The notes: a model not told the origin generated them from the sequence alone. Counted from the stretch's first letter, positions 32,928 to 43,022 are shown. The stretch: 64,000 nucleotides of DNA from Bradyrhizobium sp. sGM-13 (GCF_018398875.1 NZ_JAGWDK010000027.1:21781-85780); one strand, 5' to 3'. Translations and numbers: made by a program.

Positions 32928-35072
32928 TTACTGTACCCGGATGACCACGGTATCGGCGGCGCCGGTCGCATCGATCACGGTCAGCCGGGCAAAGCCCGGT
33001 CCGGGCGGATCGACCAGGTGCTGGCGACGGCTGTCGATCTCGCCGACTGAAGCGCCGTTTATCATGATGGTCAGCGGCAGCATGCCGCCGGCGACCTTGA
33101 CCGGCATCGCGGCGGCCTGCCCATCGCTTGAACGGTCGACATCGATGCGCGAACCGTTCAGGGGAAACTGGATGCGCGGCGCAGAATCGCTGCCAGTCCG
33201 GATCAGTTCGCCGACCGGACGGAACCGCCGCAACGGCAATGGCAGCTTGGCGTTGCTGGCGATCAGCGCGCCCTTCGGCGGCTTCGGCAGCGCCGCCGGG
33301 ATCTTTCCGGTGCGCGCAAAGGCGTCGAACAGGATCGGCGCGGCGGCGGTGCGGCCGACCAGGCCCGGCACCGGCGCGCCGTCGGGGCGCCCGACCCACA
33401 CGCCGATCGTGATGCGGCCATCGAAACCGACCGACCACGCGTCGCGATAGCCGTAGCTGGTGCCGGTCTTGAACGCGATTTTATTGTGCACGCCGTTTTC
33501 CGGCGGCGGCGTGCCGAGCAATACATTCCCGACGTGCCACGCGGCAGCCTGGTCCATCAGCCGCAGCGGTTCGCGATCATCCTTCGCCAGCACGATCTCG
33601 CGCAGCGGCCGCGCCGCGCCCAGCCGCGCTAGCCCGGCGTAGAGCTGAGCCAGGTCCTGCAAGGTAACGCCGACGCCGCCAAGGCCCATCGCAAGGCCCG
33701 GCGCTTCGTCCTTCGGCAGCACGAGATTGCCGCCGGCCTGTTTCAGCCGCGACGACAGCCGGTTGGAGCCGACGCGGTCGAGCAGCGCGATCGCCGGCAC
33801 GTTCAGCGAGAGTTGCAACGCCTTACGCACCGGCACGGTGCCCTGGAACATCATGTCGAAATTTTCTGGCGCATAGGAGCCGAAGCGGATCGGGCGGTCG
33901 TCGATCAGGCTTTCGGGGTGCACAAAGCCATCCTCGAACGCGAGCCCGTAGATGAACGGTTTTAGCGTCGATCCGGGCGAGCGCACGGCGCGGGTAATGT
34001 CGACCTGTCCGGCGCGGCGCTCGTCGAAATAATCCGCCGAGCCCACACGCGCCAGCACGTCGCCGGTTTCGTTGTCGACCGCGATGATGGCGACGGAAAT
34101 ATTCGGCCCCTGCACCACGGCACGGTCGCGTGCCAAGGCCTCCAGCGTTTTCTGCAAGCCGGAATCCAGTGTGAGCTTGATCACCGGCGTATCTTTCACC
34201 GTCGCCATCGCGGCATCGGAGGAATGCGGCGCCAGGATCGGCATCGGCTTGCGCAGCCGCGGCACCGCCGCCGCCTTGGCCTGCGCCGCGTCCTCTTGCG
34301 ACACCACGCCGTCCTCGACCATCCGTGCCAGCACGCGGTCGCGCGCGGTGTGGGCGGCTTCCGGATGACGGTCGAGCCGGCGGCGTTCCGGCGATTGCGG
34401 CAGCGCGACCAGCAATGCGGCTTCAGCGAGTGAAAGCCGCTTCGGCTCCTTGCCGAAATAGGCAATGGATGCGGCGCGGATGCCTTCGAGATTGCCGCCG
34501 AACGGCGCCAGCGCCAGATAGAGATCGAGGATTTCGTCCTTGCTCAGTTGCCGCTCGAGCTGGACCGCGCGCACCATCTGGCGCAGCTTTGCGTAGACCG
34601 AGCGCTCGCGCCGCGGCTCCATCAGCCGCGCGAGCTGCATCGTAATCGTCGAGCCGCCGGAGACGATATGGCCGCGCATTACAAGCTGCAGCGCGGCCCG
34701 CCCTAGCGCCAGCGGATCGACGCCGCCATGTGACCAGAACCGGCGGTCTTCATACGCGAGTAGCACCCTGAGATATCCGGGATCGACCGCGGTCTTTGCG
34801 TCCACCGGCAACCGCCAACGTCCGTCGGCCATCGCATAGGCGCGCAGCAGCTTGCCGTTGCGATCGACGATGGTGGTGGAGACTTTGCGCGCCTCTTCCA
34901 GCGGCAACGGACCCAGCGAGTAGACCCAACCGGCAAAGGCGGTCGTGACGACAACGAGGATAAAGGCCAGCGTTACGGCAATCCGGAAAAAGCGGCGAGG
35001 TCCAATACCACCGTCATGGCCGGGCTTGCCCGGGCATGATGATTGAGATTGTGGTGACACTGCGTCGCTCAT
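32928..35072 (-). CDS. pbpC: Penicillin-binding protein 1C
   Basis: A 714-residue bifunctional peptidoglycan enzyme of the PBP1C class. One N-terminal anchor (about residues 29-51) is followed by a glycosyltransferase domain with the catalytic Glu in LAYEDRRFWSHGG and GGSTITMQLARLMEP. The transpeptidase domain has the SxxK serine in RSPGSTLKPFIYG and the KTGTSYGYRDAWSVG triad. A C-terminal PBP1C-type domain ends the protein. Its start overlaps the stop of the alpha-2-macroglobulin gene as ATGA, a pairing that is widespread in bacteria. Confidence 0.95.
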   Translation of the reverse strand: MSDAVSPQSQSSCPGKPGHDGGIGPRRFFRIAVTLAFILVVVTTAFAGWVYSLGPLPLEEARKVSTTIVDRNGKLLRAYAMADGRWRLPVDAKTAVDPGYLRVLLAYEDRRFWSHGGVDPLALGRAALQLVMRGHIVSGGSTITMQLARLMEPRRERSVYAKLRQMVRAVQLERQLSKDEILDLYLALAPFGGNLEGIRAASIAYFGKEPKRLSLAEAALLVALPQSPERRRLDRHPEAAHTARDRVLARMVEDGVVSQEDAAQAKAAAVPRLRKPMPILAPHSSDAAMATVKDTPVIKLTLDSGLQKTLEALARDRAVVQGPNISVAIIAVDNETGDVLARVGSADYFDERRAGQVDITRAVRSPGSTLKPFIYGLAFEDGFVHPESLIDDRPIRFGSYAPENFDMMFQGTVPVRKALQLSLNVPAIALLDRVGSNRLSSRLKQAGGNLVLPKDEAPGLAMGLGGVGVTLQDLAQLYAGLARLGAARPLREIVLAKDDREPLRLMDQAAAWHVGNVLLGTPPPENGVHNKIAFKTGTSYGYRDAWSVGFDGRITIGVWVGRPDGAPVPGLVGRTAAAPILFDAFARTGKIPAALPKPPKGALIASNAKLPLPLRRFRPVGELIRTGSDSAPRIQFPLNGSRIDVDRSSDGQAAAMPVKVAGGMLPLTIMINGASVGEIDSRRQHLVDPPGPGFARLTVIDATGAADTVVIRVQ

Positions 35073-38000
35073 TTCGCCGGACGCACCTCGACCGAGCCGG
35101 TGCCGGTACGGCCGTAGCGCGAGGGGTTGTACATGTCCTCGACATAGGCCTGCGGCAGCACGTATTTGCCGGGCGACACCGCACGCACGATGTAGGCCAC
35201 CGTGAACACCGACTGGTCGTCGCTGGCACGGTCGATCGCCGCGGTGAAGCGGTCGTCGCGGAACTCGGTATGCTCGGGCTCCTCGCCGTCCTCGATCCAG
35301 TCCAGCGTGCCGGAGTCACCGGACGACACCAGGCGCGGGTTGTCGATCTCGAGACCGGCCGGCAGATAGTCGGCCACCATGATGTGCCCGTGTTCCGGCT
35401 TGGCCTCAGTGATCTTCAGCACCACCGCAAAACGATCGTTCTGCTTGGCCTTGGTGACGTCGGCGGGCTTGCCGTCAAGCGTGAAGTAATTGCGCTCGAT
35501 CTTGAAGCCGTTGGAAGCCGCCGGCTCCGGCGTAACCGGCGAGCCCGAGACCGAGACTACCGCCTGCAGCGGCGCATCGCCGGTGTTGGTGATCTTGACC
35601 GGCTTACCGGCCACCGCCTCGGCCTTGTAGCTGCGATAGACGGCGGCCTTGACCGGCGATCCGTCGATATCGAGCGCCAGCGTTTCCTTCGACAGCGCCC
35701 GCGCGGCCAGCACCATCCACGCATTCTCCTGCGTGGATGTGTAGGGCGTCAGCCCGCGCGCCGCTTCGACCCGCTGAACGGCCTGTGTCAGTGTCGCCCG
35801 CGGCGCGTTGCCTTCGCTGGCGAGCGAGACCAGCGCCGCTGCGTCGCGCAGTGCCGAGCCATAATCGACGCGGCCGAACTCGATTACCGGTCTTGGCGCC
35901 AGCGCATCGAGTGCCGCCGCATAGACCCGTTCGGCCCGCGTCTTGTCGCCGACCAAGGCCAGCGCCGCGGCGAGCTGCGATTTCGCAATCGGCGTCGCGA
36001 GATTATTTAGCTTAGTATCGGCGAGATAGCGGAGATCGCCGATCGGCGCTGCGCCGTTGCGGGCGAGCACGTAGAGGCCGTAGGCCAGATCGCGGCCGCC
36101 GTCCTTTTCCGGCTGGTTGGCATTGACCACGGAGTTGCGGATGCGATCCAGCGCGTTCTTGAACAACACGTCCGGCACCGCAAAGCCCTTTTCGCGGGCC
36201 CGCGTCAGGAAGTCCGTCACATAGGCATCGAGCCAGGCGTCTTCGCCGCCCGCCGACCACAGGCCGAACGAGCCGTTCGAGCCCTGCCGCGCCAGCAGCC
36301 GTTCGATGGCGTCCTTGATGCGCTGGTCGACGGCGGTATCCATCGCCAGGTGCGCGCCGGCTGCCAGATCATTGACATAGAGCAGAGGCATCGCGCGGCT
36401 CGTGATCTGCTCGGAGCATCCGTGCGGATAGCGATCCAGCGCCTTCAAAATGGTCGCCGCATCGAGTGCGGTGGACAGGCTGACCGACAGCGACACGCTG
36501 CCGGTGCCCGACACGAGGTCGGAGAACATGTCCGATGTCAGCGTCAAGCTTTCGCCTTTAGCCAGCGTCCGTATCGAGCGCCGCGCCAGCACCTGCGTCG
36601 CCGCCTTGACGTCGAGCGCATAGTGCCGTGCCAGCGTCAGGCCGTTCGGGTTCTTGATGTCGACGTCGAGATTGGCAGTGCCGGCGCCGTCGGCATCGAG
36701 CGCCAGCGACATCGAGGTCCGCTGCTTGGCGACGAGTTTGATCGTCGTGGCCGGATTACCCGTCACCTTCACGGGTCCCGACGTCTTCACACTGATGCTG
36801 TAGTCGCCAGGGGCGCCCTCGACATTGTCGAGGTCGAAACTCATGGTGCCCTTGTCGCCATTGAGCAGGAAGCGCGGCAGCGTCGCCGTCAGCACGACGG
36901 GATCGCGCACCGTGACATCGATGGTGGCACGGCCGAGCTTGGTTGCCGTCCACCCCACCGCCATCACCCGCGCAGTACCGGCGAATTCCGGGATGTCGAA
37001 ACTGATCTCGGCGGTGCCGTCGGCGCCAACCGTGACGATGCCCGAATAGAGCGCGAGCGGCTTCTGCGTGGGCGGCGAGCCCTGCATCTCGGCGCCGGCG
37101 GAATCGCCGCCGGTCCTGATTTGGCCGCGGGTACCCTGCATGCCATCGATCAACTGCCCGTAGAGGTCGCGGATTTCGGCCGTCAGGCGGCGCTGGCCGA
37201 GATAATAGTCATCGGGTGCCGGCGGCTTGTAATTGGTCAGGTTGAGGATGCCGACATCGACCGCGGCAACCACGATCTTGGCGTCCTCGCCGGGATTGAG
37301 CCCGCCCAGCTTGACCGGGATCTTCAAGGTGCTGCCGGGCCGAACCAGCGGCGGCGGCGACAGCGCGACCTGCAGCGTGCGCGCCTTCTTGTCGATCCCG
37401 AACCACTTTAAGCCGATCGCCCGTCCCGGCATCCGCAGCGCCGCCGCGTCCAGCGGTCGCCGCAGCGTCGCCAGCACATAGGCGCCGGTGCCCCAATCCT
37501 TGCCGACCGTCAATTTGACCTGCTGGGTGCCTTCCTTGACGTCGACGGTTTGCGTGGTCAGGAGGCGGTCGCCGAGCACGTTGACCGTGAGCTTGCCGGC
37601 GGTGCGGGCATTGACCGACACCACCATGGTGTCGCCGGAGGCGTATTCCGGCTTGTCGATCGAGGTCTCCAGCAGGTCCGGCGTATCGGCGCTGCCGTCG
37701 GAATACCAGCCAACATCGAACTGCACCGAGGTGATCGGGCCATCCGCCTCGTTCGATTTGACGTCGAGGCGGTAGCGGCCGGGCTCCGGCGCGACCGACA
37801 CCCGCGCCGCTTTGTCTGATTTCAGCGCCAGGTCGCCGTCGGCAACGCGCTTGGTCGATTTGACCGGCTCATATTCCCAGGACGAATTCTGCCGATACCA
37901 CTGATAGCGGGACTCCATCTTCAGGAGCTCGTAGCGCAGGCCGTCTCGCGACAGTTGCTTGCCGTCCGGGCTGACGAAGACCACGTCGAACTCGGCCTTG

Positions 38001-40282
38001 TCGCCTTCAGCGACGCTCTTGTCGCCGAACAGCGGCTTGATGCCGATCTGGGCCGCGGTCGGCGCCACGGGGAGCACCAGCTTGCGCTCAACGGCGCGGC
38101 CGCCGGTCTCCACCATCCGGATGAAGATCTGCGCCTCCTGCGGCTGAGTCGAGGTCGGCGTCTTCGCCAACGATACCGGGAAGGTCGCCACACCGTTGGC
38201 GTCGGCCTCAGGCAGGTTCTCGATCGGGGTGCGCTCGTTGGAAGCGGTTTCCTCGTCCTCCACGCCGAAGTGATAGCCGGGATAGCCGGGCCGCCCGGCG
38301 GCCGCTGGGGCGACCAGCATGTCGCCTTCGAGCTGCAGGCCCGACGCCGGCGCACCATAAAGGAATTTGCCAGCGACCTTCAGCTCAACCGGAGTCTCAG
38401 CCTTGATCACCTTCTCCTTGGCCGAGACATCGAATTCGATCCGTTCGGGGATGTAGTCCTCGACCATGAAGGTGGTTTCGCCCACAGCCGAGCCCTTGGG
38501 GTCGGTAAAGGCGCGCACCCGCCAGGTCCCGGTCGGGACCGCCGAATTGAGCGGCACGGCCATGGAGCGGCCGCCCGCGCCCTGGTCGGGAAGCTGGGCG
38601 CGGCGGAATTCGACGCCGTCCGGCCGCTCGATCACCAGCGTCAGCGGCCCGCCGGCCATGGCGTTACCCTGCCCGTCGCGGAGCAGTGCAGTCAGGTAGA
38701 CCGTCTCGTTCGACCGGTAGACGCCGCGCTCGGCATAGACGAAGGCATCGGCGCCAGGCGGCACGACCCGTCCCGACACGCCGCGGTCGGTGAGATCAAA
38801 GGCGTTGGTCTTCAGGCTGAGGAAGGCGTAGTCCGCCTTCTCGCTCATCACCGTCAGCAGCGCCGGCGACAGCCCGCCCTCGCCGCGCGCAAGCCCCGCC
38901 TCGAACAGCACGTGGCCGGCATCGTCGGTCTTGCGCGTGGCCAGGATCTCGTTGTTGCGCGCGACCAGCCGCACTTCGGCCTTGGCGACCGGGTCGGTCG
39001 AAGCCAGCGAATTGACAAAGACATGGATGCCGTCATTGCCGGAAAACGCTGTTAGCCCCATGTCGGAGACGATGAACCACTGCGTCGCCAGCGTGCCGTC
39101 ATCGTCGCTGCTGCTGCCCGGGCCCTTGGCGACGGCCGTCATCACGTAGACGCCGGGCTGCAGGTCTCCAAGCGTCTGGTCGACCGGGAAAGCCGTCACC
39201 ACGTCCTGGTTCAGCGTCGAGGCGGTGGCGAGATCGCCGGACCAGACCTTGACGCCGCGCTCGTTGCGGAGATCGGAGAGCTGGTAGCTGGAAAGCGTCT
39301 TCTGGAAATCGCTGTCGACCACCGTGTTGATCAGGTTACGGTCGCCGATCCGGAACACGTTGACGTTCACCGAGGGCGTATTGACGCTGACCAGCGGAAT
39401 GCCGCGCTGGCCGGTGCGCGGCAGCACATAGGCGCGGCCGGTGAACCGCACGAACGGCTTGCGGTCGCGGACGTAGATGTTGAACTCGGCCGATTTCGGC
39501 AGGCTCTCCTTCACCGTGGACGGCAGGCCGGCGCGCAGGTTGATGTTGTAGCGCTCGCCATGCTTCAGCCCGTCGACGCAGAGCTGCTTGCCTTCGCTCG
39601 TCAGCGCCGGCTTGTCGGTGCCGGCCTGCGCCACGAACGGCGCGAAATCGACCCGCTTGGCGAGGTCTTCGGAGAACTGGAAACAGGCGCGCGGCGAGGC
39701 GCCGTCGGAATCTACGGTATAGTCGAGCAGCCGGAAGCCGTGCTGGTCCCGCATCTTCTCGTATTGGCCGCGGACCTCGGCGACCTCGCGCATGTCGAGC
39801 GACAGCCGCAACGCATCCAGTGCCGGGCGCCACAGCTTGCGCTCGGACATCGCCCTGCCGAGCACGGCCAGCGCATCAGCCTCCTCGGCCTGGTTGCCGG
39901 CGCGCTGATAGGCGATGTAGGCCGCGGTCGAGGCGCGCTCGTAGAGGAAGGTCTGTTCGCTGGAGCTGGCGGCGCGGATCTGGAAGATGGTCTTGGCAAG
40001 CCTCAGCCAGTTGGCGCTATCTTCCGGCGTGGTGGCTGCGATCTGGCCGAGGATCTGCAGGCCCACCCGGAAGTCAGAACGCTTGAAGGCGCCGTCGGCG
40101 TCGTTGCGCAGCGTCGCAGAGGATTTCGCCACCGGCCCCGCCTCGCTCTTGATCTGGGCCTCCAGCTTCACGGCCGAATCGGTCAGCTCATCTCGCTTGA
40201 ATGCCTTGTCCGCGGCCCCCGCCGCCGTCAGGCCAAGCGCCAGCGTGGCGCAAATCACTGTGGCGCGAACCAAACCGATCAT
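35069..40282 (-). CDS. Bacterial alpha-2-macroglobulin family protein
   Basis: A 1737-residue periplasmic protease trap. The ATG at 40282 gives a signal peptide (MIGLVRATVICATLALGLTA, cleaved near AGAA); the frame open to 40402 adds no useful sequence. Macroglobulin domains follow, with GVYRSNETVYLTALLRDGQG typical of MG2-MG3. A thioester-type motif, HGCSEQ with Cys1289, precedes the helical thioester domain. Some bacterial relatives lack this Cys, so covalent trapping is plausible here. With PBP1C it is thought to protect and repair the wall when foreign proteases enter the periplasm. No lipobox is seen. Confidence 0.93.
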   Translation of the reverse strand: MIGLVRATVICATLALGLTAAGAADKAFKRDELTDSAVKLEAQIKSEAGPVAKSSATLRNDADGAFKRSDFRVGLQILGQIAATTPEDSANWLRLAKTIFQIRAASSSEQTFLYERASTAAYIAYQRAGNQAEEADALAVLGRAMSERKLWRPALDALRLSLDMREVAEVRGQYEKMRDQHGFRLLDYTVDSDGASPRACFQFSEDLAKRVDFAPFVAQAGTDKPALTSEGKQLCVDGLKHGERYNINLRAGLPSTVKESLPKSAEFNIYVRDRKPFVRFTGRAYVLPRTGQRGIPLVSVNTPSVNVNVFRIGDRNLINTVVDSDFQKTLSSYQLSDLRNERGVKVWSGDLATASTLNQDVVTAFPVDQTLGDLQPGVYVMTAVAKGPGSSSDDDGTLATQWFIVSDMGLTAFSGNDGIHVFVNSLASTDPVAKAEVRLVARNNEILATRKTDDAGHVLFEAGLARGEGGLSPALLTVMSEKADYAFLSLKTNAFDLTDRGVSGRVVPPGADAFVYAERGVYRSNETVYLTALLRDGQGNAMAGGPLTLVIERPDGVEFRRAQLPDQGAGGRSMAVPLNSAVPTGTWRVRAFTDPKGSAVGETTFMVEDYIPERIEFDVSAKEKVIKAETPVELKVAGKFLYGAPASGLQLEGDMLVAPAAAGRPGYPGYHFGVEDEETASNERTPIENLPEADANGVATFPVSLAKTPTSTQPQEAQIFIRMVETGGRAVERKLVLPVAPTAAQIGIKPLFGDKSVAEGDKAEFDVVFVSPDGKQLSRDGLRYELLKMESRYQWYRQNSSWEYEPVKSTKRVADGDLALKSDKAARVSVAPEPGRYRLDVKSNEADGPITSVQFDVGWYSDGSADTPDLLETSIDKPEYASGDTMVVSVNARTAGKLTVNVLGDRLLTTQTVDVKEGTQQVKLTVGKDWGTGAYVLATLRRPLDAAALRMPGRAIGLKWFGIDKKARTLQVALSPPPLVRPGSTLKIPVKLGGLNPGEDAKIVVAAVDVGILNLTNYKPPAPDDYYLGQRRLTAEIRDLYGQLIDGMQGTRGQIRTGGDSAGAEMQGSPPTQKPLALYSGIVTVGADGTAEISFDIPEFAGTARVMAVGWTATKLGRATIDVTVRDPVVLTATLPRFLLNGDKGTMSFDLDNVEGAPGDYSISVKTSGPVKVTGNPATTIKLVAKQRTSMSLALDADGAGTANLDVDIKNPNGLTLARHYALDVKAATQVLARRSIRTLAKGESLTLTSDMFSDLVSGTGSVSLSVSLSTALDAATILKALDRYPHGCSEQITSRAMPLLYVNDLAAGAHLAMDTAVDQRIKDAIERLLARQGSNGSFGLWSAGGEDAWLDAYVTDFLTRAREKGFAVPDVLFKNALDRIRNSVVNANQPEKDGGRDLAYGLYVLARNGAAPIGDLRYLADTKLNNLATPIAKSQLAAALALVGDKTRAERVYAAALDALAPRPVIEFGRVDYGSALRDAAALVSLASEGNAPRATLTQAVQRVEAARGLTPYTSTQENAWMVLAARALSKETLALDIDGSPVKAAVYRSYKAEAVAGKPVKITNTGDAPLQAVVSVSGSPVTPEPAASNGFKIERNYFTLDGKPADVTKAKQNDRFAVVLKITEAKPEHGHIMVADYLPAGLEIDNPRLVSSGDSGTLDWIEDGEEPEHTEFRDDRFTAAIDRASDDQSVFTVAYIVRAVSPGKYVLPQAYVEDMYNPSRYGRTGTGSVEVRPAK

Positions 40283-40588
40283 GATGGGCTCCTTGCCGCG
40301 GACAGATGCCGCGTAACGACCAAAAAGGCGCGAAAAGGTGACGGACTGATGGCGGTGGTGCAGGCTTGCGGAAGGGTCGCATGCATGAATCAGGCAGTCC
40401 AAACGGTCACGGCCGTCCCGTAGCGGACGGTCAGCGGGGAGGCATGTATATTGGGGCAGGCCCGAGGCTACGGCCCGCCGTCTGGCTTTGTCGCAGCCTT
40501 GAGGAAATCGGTTCGACCGTCTTGGCGGGAAGGCGGATTTTTCATATTGGCAGTGGTAGAAAGGCTAAGGCGGCGAGACCGCCCCGAC
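40283..40588. other. Gap between the alpha-2-macroglobulin gene and tRNA-Arg
   Basis: About 300 bases without a supported gene. It must hold the promoter of the alpha-2-macroglobulin/pbpC operon on the minus strand and the tRNA promoter on the plus strand. No clear element was identified. Confidence 0.5.
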
Positions 40589-40665
40589 GGTCCCATAGCT
40601 CAACTGGATAGAGTAACGGATTTCTACTCCGTGGGTTGCAGGTTCGAATCCTGCTGGGATCGCCA
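40589..40665 (+). tRNA. tRNA-Arg, anticodon TCT
   Basis: A 77-nucleotide cloverleaf. The acceptor stem GGTCCCA pairs with TGGGATC (one G-T pair), then discriminator G and an encoded CCA. The anticodon arm is ACGGA-TTTCTAC-TCCGT with anticodon TCT, reading AGA. The T arm has GGTTCGAATCC. No duplicated 3' end was found in the window, so there is no sign of an element integrated at this tRNA. Confidence 0.95.
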
Positions 40666-40779
40666 CTACCATTTCGCGGTTTTCCGCAATTTCGACTTCA
40701 TTCTCGTCTCGGTTGGATTCCCGGCTTATGATGCCGGCCAGCGATTGCTTCCGTTGCCCTGACAAAGGATGCGGACGTC

Positions 40780-41037
40780 ATGCCAAAAAAGGGAATCACC
40801 GGCCACGACGAATGGGTCGTCACAGAAGCGCTGGCGACGGCGCTGGTTGCGCTTGAGCAGCTCGAGCCGACCCAGCAGTCGCGCCAGCAGATGGACGATA
40901 TCCGGAAGCTCTTGGCGGCCAATTGTCAGCCTGGGACCCTCAACCTGCATCTCGCCCAGGCCAAGTGCCGGCTGAACCCCCATGCCGATCGCGCCGTCAT
41001 CTATCGCGAGTACGGATTTCAGGACTGGGAAGTCTGA
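40780..41037 (+). CDS. Small hypothetical protein
   Basis: An 85-residue, mostly helical cytoplasmic protein (GHDEWVVTEALATALVALEQ, QQSRQQMDDIRKLLAANCQP), ending in RAVIYREYGFQDWEV. No known domain is recognised. The codon pattern and the length match small conserved Bradyrhizobium proteins of unknown function. It stands alone just after tRNA-Arg. Confidence 0.7.
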   Translation: MPKKGITGHDEWVVTEALATALVALEQLEPTQQSRQQMDDIRKLLAANCQPGTLNLHLAQAKCRLNPHADRAVIYREYGFQDWEV

Positions 41038-41139
41038 ACGGCGAGTGTGCTACCTGCTGGAATAAGCTCGGAGCGCTGGTGTTCTGTCGTGCGGAGACGT
41101 CCGCGATAATTCTGCGAGGAAGGCTGGGAGGATATTGGG

Positions 41140-41412
41140 ATGAAACTGCCGCACGCACCCGCCACGGCAATAGCTCTGACGATCTTGGCCGCGACGATCG
41201 CCCTGCCCGCGCCCGCCCGAGCCCAGACCTACGATCCGAGCTATCCCGTTTGCCTGCAGGTCTACCAAGGCTTCGTGGACTACTATTTCGAGTGCCACTA
41301 TCGAACGATGGCGCAGTGTCAGGCGTCGGCATCGGGCCGCCCCGCGCAATGCGTCGTTAACCCGTACTATGCCGGGCGCGGCAAGCGCCAGAAGCGGTAC
41401 CAGTCCTATTGA
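41140..41412 (+). CDS. Secreted DUF3551-family protein
   Basis: A 90-residue exported protein. A signal peptide (HAPATAIALTILAATIALPA, cleaved near ARA) is followed by YPVCLQVYQGFVDYYFECHY and RTMAQCQASASGRPAQCVVN, with four cysteines that can form two disulfides. This spacing is the DUF3551 pattern, abundant in Rhizobiales and of unknown function. GGGAGGA-like sequence precedes the ATG. It is monocistronic. Confidence 0.82.
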   Translation: MKLPHAPATAIALTILAATIALPAPARAQTYDPSYPVCLQVYQGFVDYYFECHYRTMAQCQASASGRPAQCVVNPYYAGRGKRQKRYQSY

Positions 41413-41476
41413 GAATCGGTTCGCTTCGATCGGCGGCGCTCGGCATGGCTCGCACCTCGCCGCTCCCGCCCCCTGT

Positions 41477-41752
41477 TCACCAGCCGTAGCTGCCGAGCGC
41501 CAGCGGCCTTCGTGGTGCCCTAGCCGTTCGCGTCGTGTCGGACTGCAGGCAGCGCCGGGCCGCTTCGATCTCTGCATCGCTCGCGCCCTTGCTCCGTGCC
41601 CATTGCTCTGCGGCGGGCGCACTGTATTTCGCCACGTAGTAGCGCACGACCGGACACGAAATTCGACGCAAGACACCGGACTGGTCCCCCGCATATCCGG
41701 CGCTTGATGTACCCAGACACAGCGCCAGCACACACATCCAACGTAAGGCCAT
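41477..41752 (-). CDS. Small exported hypothetical protein
   Basis: A 91-residue protein with a signal peptide (MALRWMCVLALCLGTSSAGY, cleaved near AGD). The mature part RRISCPVVRYYVAKYSAPAA, then EQWARSKGASDAEIEAARRC, holds two cysteines that could pair. I recall similar short proteins with the CPVVRYYVAKYS motif in Bradyrhizobium, without known function. It is convergent with the DUF3551 gene. Confidence 0.72.
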   Translation of the reverse strand: MALRWMCVLALCLGTSSAGYAGDQSGVLRRISCPVVRYYVAKYSAPAAEQWARSKGASDAEIEAARRCLQSDTTRTARAPRRPLALGSYGW

Positions 41753-42011
41753 GTGATTCCCCTCTCTGTGTCAGAGGGCCATGGCTTTCAGCAACGCATC
41801 AAGCCCGATTGTGAGTTCCGCCAACGGAACGGTCGGAGCTGTGCTTAAGCCGCAACTATTGCCGTCGTGACGGCGCCGCTCCGCCCGATGAACGCGACTT
41901 TCTACGATCGTTAAAATTGATTGTTTACGAAAAAGGCCGAACCTGATTGCCGCCCTGGGACAATCCGTTAGCCTCTGCTTGCCAGGGCCGCGTGAACCGT
42001 TGGTAGCCGAG

Positions 42012-42263
42012 ATGGAATTCGACCGCCGATCTGTCGCAAGGACGACGATTTCGAAAAGCGCGTTGCTGTTCTTTGACGCTCAGCGCGGTGTGTTCACCTG
42101 CCGCGTTCAGGACGTCACGAATTCCGGGGCTGGAATTGAACTCCACGACCTCAACCTGCTGCCCCTGAATTTCGAATTGACGTTCGATAATTTTCACAAC
42201 ATTCGCGAATGCCGCGTGATCTGGCGGCAAGGCGATTTCGTCGGTGTTGCGTTTCAAAACTGA
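42012..42263 (+). CDS. PilZ-domain-like protein
   Basis: An 83-residue protein that fits a minimal PilZ fold. It has MEFDRRSVARTTISKSALLF with the RxxxR element, CRVQDVTNSGAGIELHDLNL at the second motif, and a closing CRVIWRQGDFVGVAFQ. The D-x-S-x-x-G element is altered to DVTNSGAG, so cyclic di-GMP binding is uncertain. The frame is open to 41979, but the ATG at 42012 starts at the domain edge. It is isolated from other genes. Confidence 0.72.
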   Translation: MEFDRRSVARTTISKSALLFFDAQRGVFTCRVQDVTNSGAGIELHDLNLLPLNFELTFDNFHNIRECRVIWRQGDFVGVAFQN

Positions 42264-42577
42264 TCGATCTGCGGCCAGGCGCCATACCGCAGCCGCTGCG
42301 CCAACTCGCTCGAAGCCGCCATCGAGGCCGCATCCTGCAAAGCCCAGAAGTCCTGTCAGGCAAGACTGCAGCAGGCAAAGCAGCCTTGGAGACAAAAGAA
42401 TCTTCAACAGAGTCTTGGAGACAAAACAGTCTTGGAGAATGGAACTAACAGCGCGGCTCCGCGTCGAATCCCTGCTTCGGTTCCACCGGCACGTAAACTG
42501 TATACTAATGACGGGCGAGCCGCCTTCGCGTATCGTTTGCGCTCGGGTCGTTTGGAGTTTGCGACGGGAGTTCGAAC
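42264..42577. other. Gap with short direct repeats
   Basis: No gene is seen. Three copies of CTTGGAGA occur close together at about 42384-42437, two of them within CTTGGAGACAAAA. They may be slippage products or regulator sites before the gene at 42578. Confidence 0.4.
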
Positions 42578-42847
42578 ATGTCCTGGGATCGTCCGTTCGC
42601 TCAGCCTGTGCCGCTCCCGAAGGGGCCGCCAGCGCAAACCCTGCGAGATGCCGCCGACTACATCAGGACCCTTCCTCAGCCCGAACGCGACCGTCAGGAA
42701 TGGCGGCTTGCCGTTCAGATGCTTATTGATGCCGCCGAAGATCGTGGACCCATGCTGCTCGCGCGCATGGGAATTGTCAGAGCCTTTGAGACGAGTATTG
42801 AAACGACGCTCGACGCGGAGCCCCAGGATCCCGCCAAGGCAAGCTGA
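42578..42847 (+). CDS. Small hypothetical protein
   Basis: An 89-residue cytoplasmic protein, Pro-rich at the start (MSWDRPFAQPVPLPKGPPAQ) and helical afterwards (RDAADYIRTLPQPERDRQEW, MLIDAAEDRGPMLLARMGIV). There is no known domain. From memory, similar short proteins recur in Bradyrhizobium. Direct repeats lie upstream. It stands alone. Confidence 0.7.
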   Translation: MSWDRPFAQPVPLPKGPPAQTLRDAADYIRTLPQPERDRQEWRLAVQMLIDAAEDRGPMLLARMGIVRAFETSIETTLDAEPQDPAKAS

Positions 42848-43022
42848 AAGAAAGCAAAGCTGAGGGAAACCGTGACGCCGGCATCTGAGCCCAGGTCGGC
42901 GTCACGCAGATGGTGCCGGGCAGCGTGAAGACGCATCAGGCCCGGCATTTCCAAATCGAACGAGAATTCGCGCTCGCAGGCGAAGTGCAAGCCACGCCAC
43001 CACCGAACGACCGTAGGCCTGC

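Noticed and set aside
37955..39055. 366-codon plus-strand frame opposite the alpha-2-macroglobulin gene
   Set aside because: It has no recognisable domain and the opposite strand encodes the clear macroglobulin protein.
40589..40665. tRNA-Arg as an attachment site of an integrated element
   Set aside because: No integrase gene follows and no second copy of the tRNA 3' end was seen in the window.
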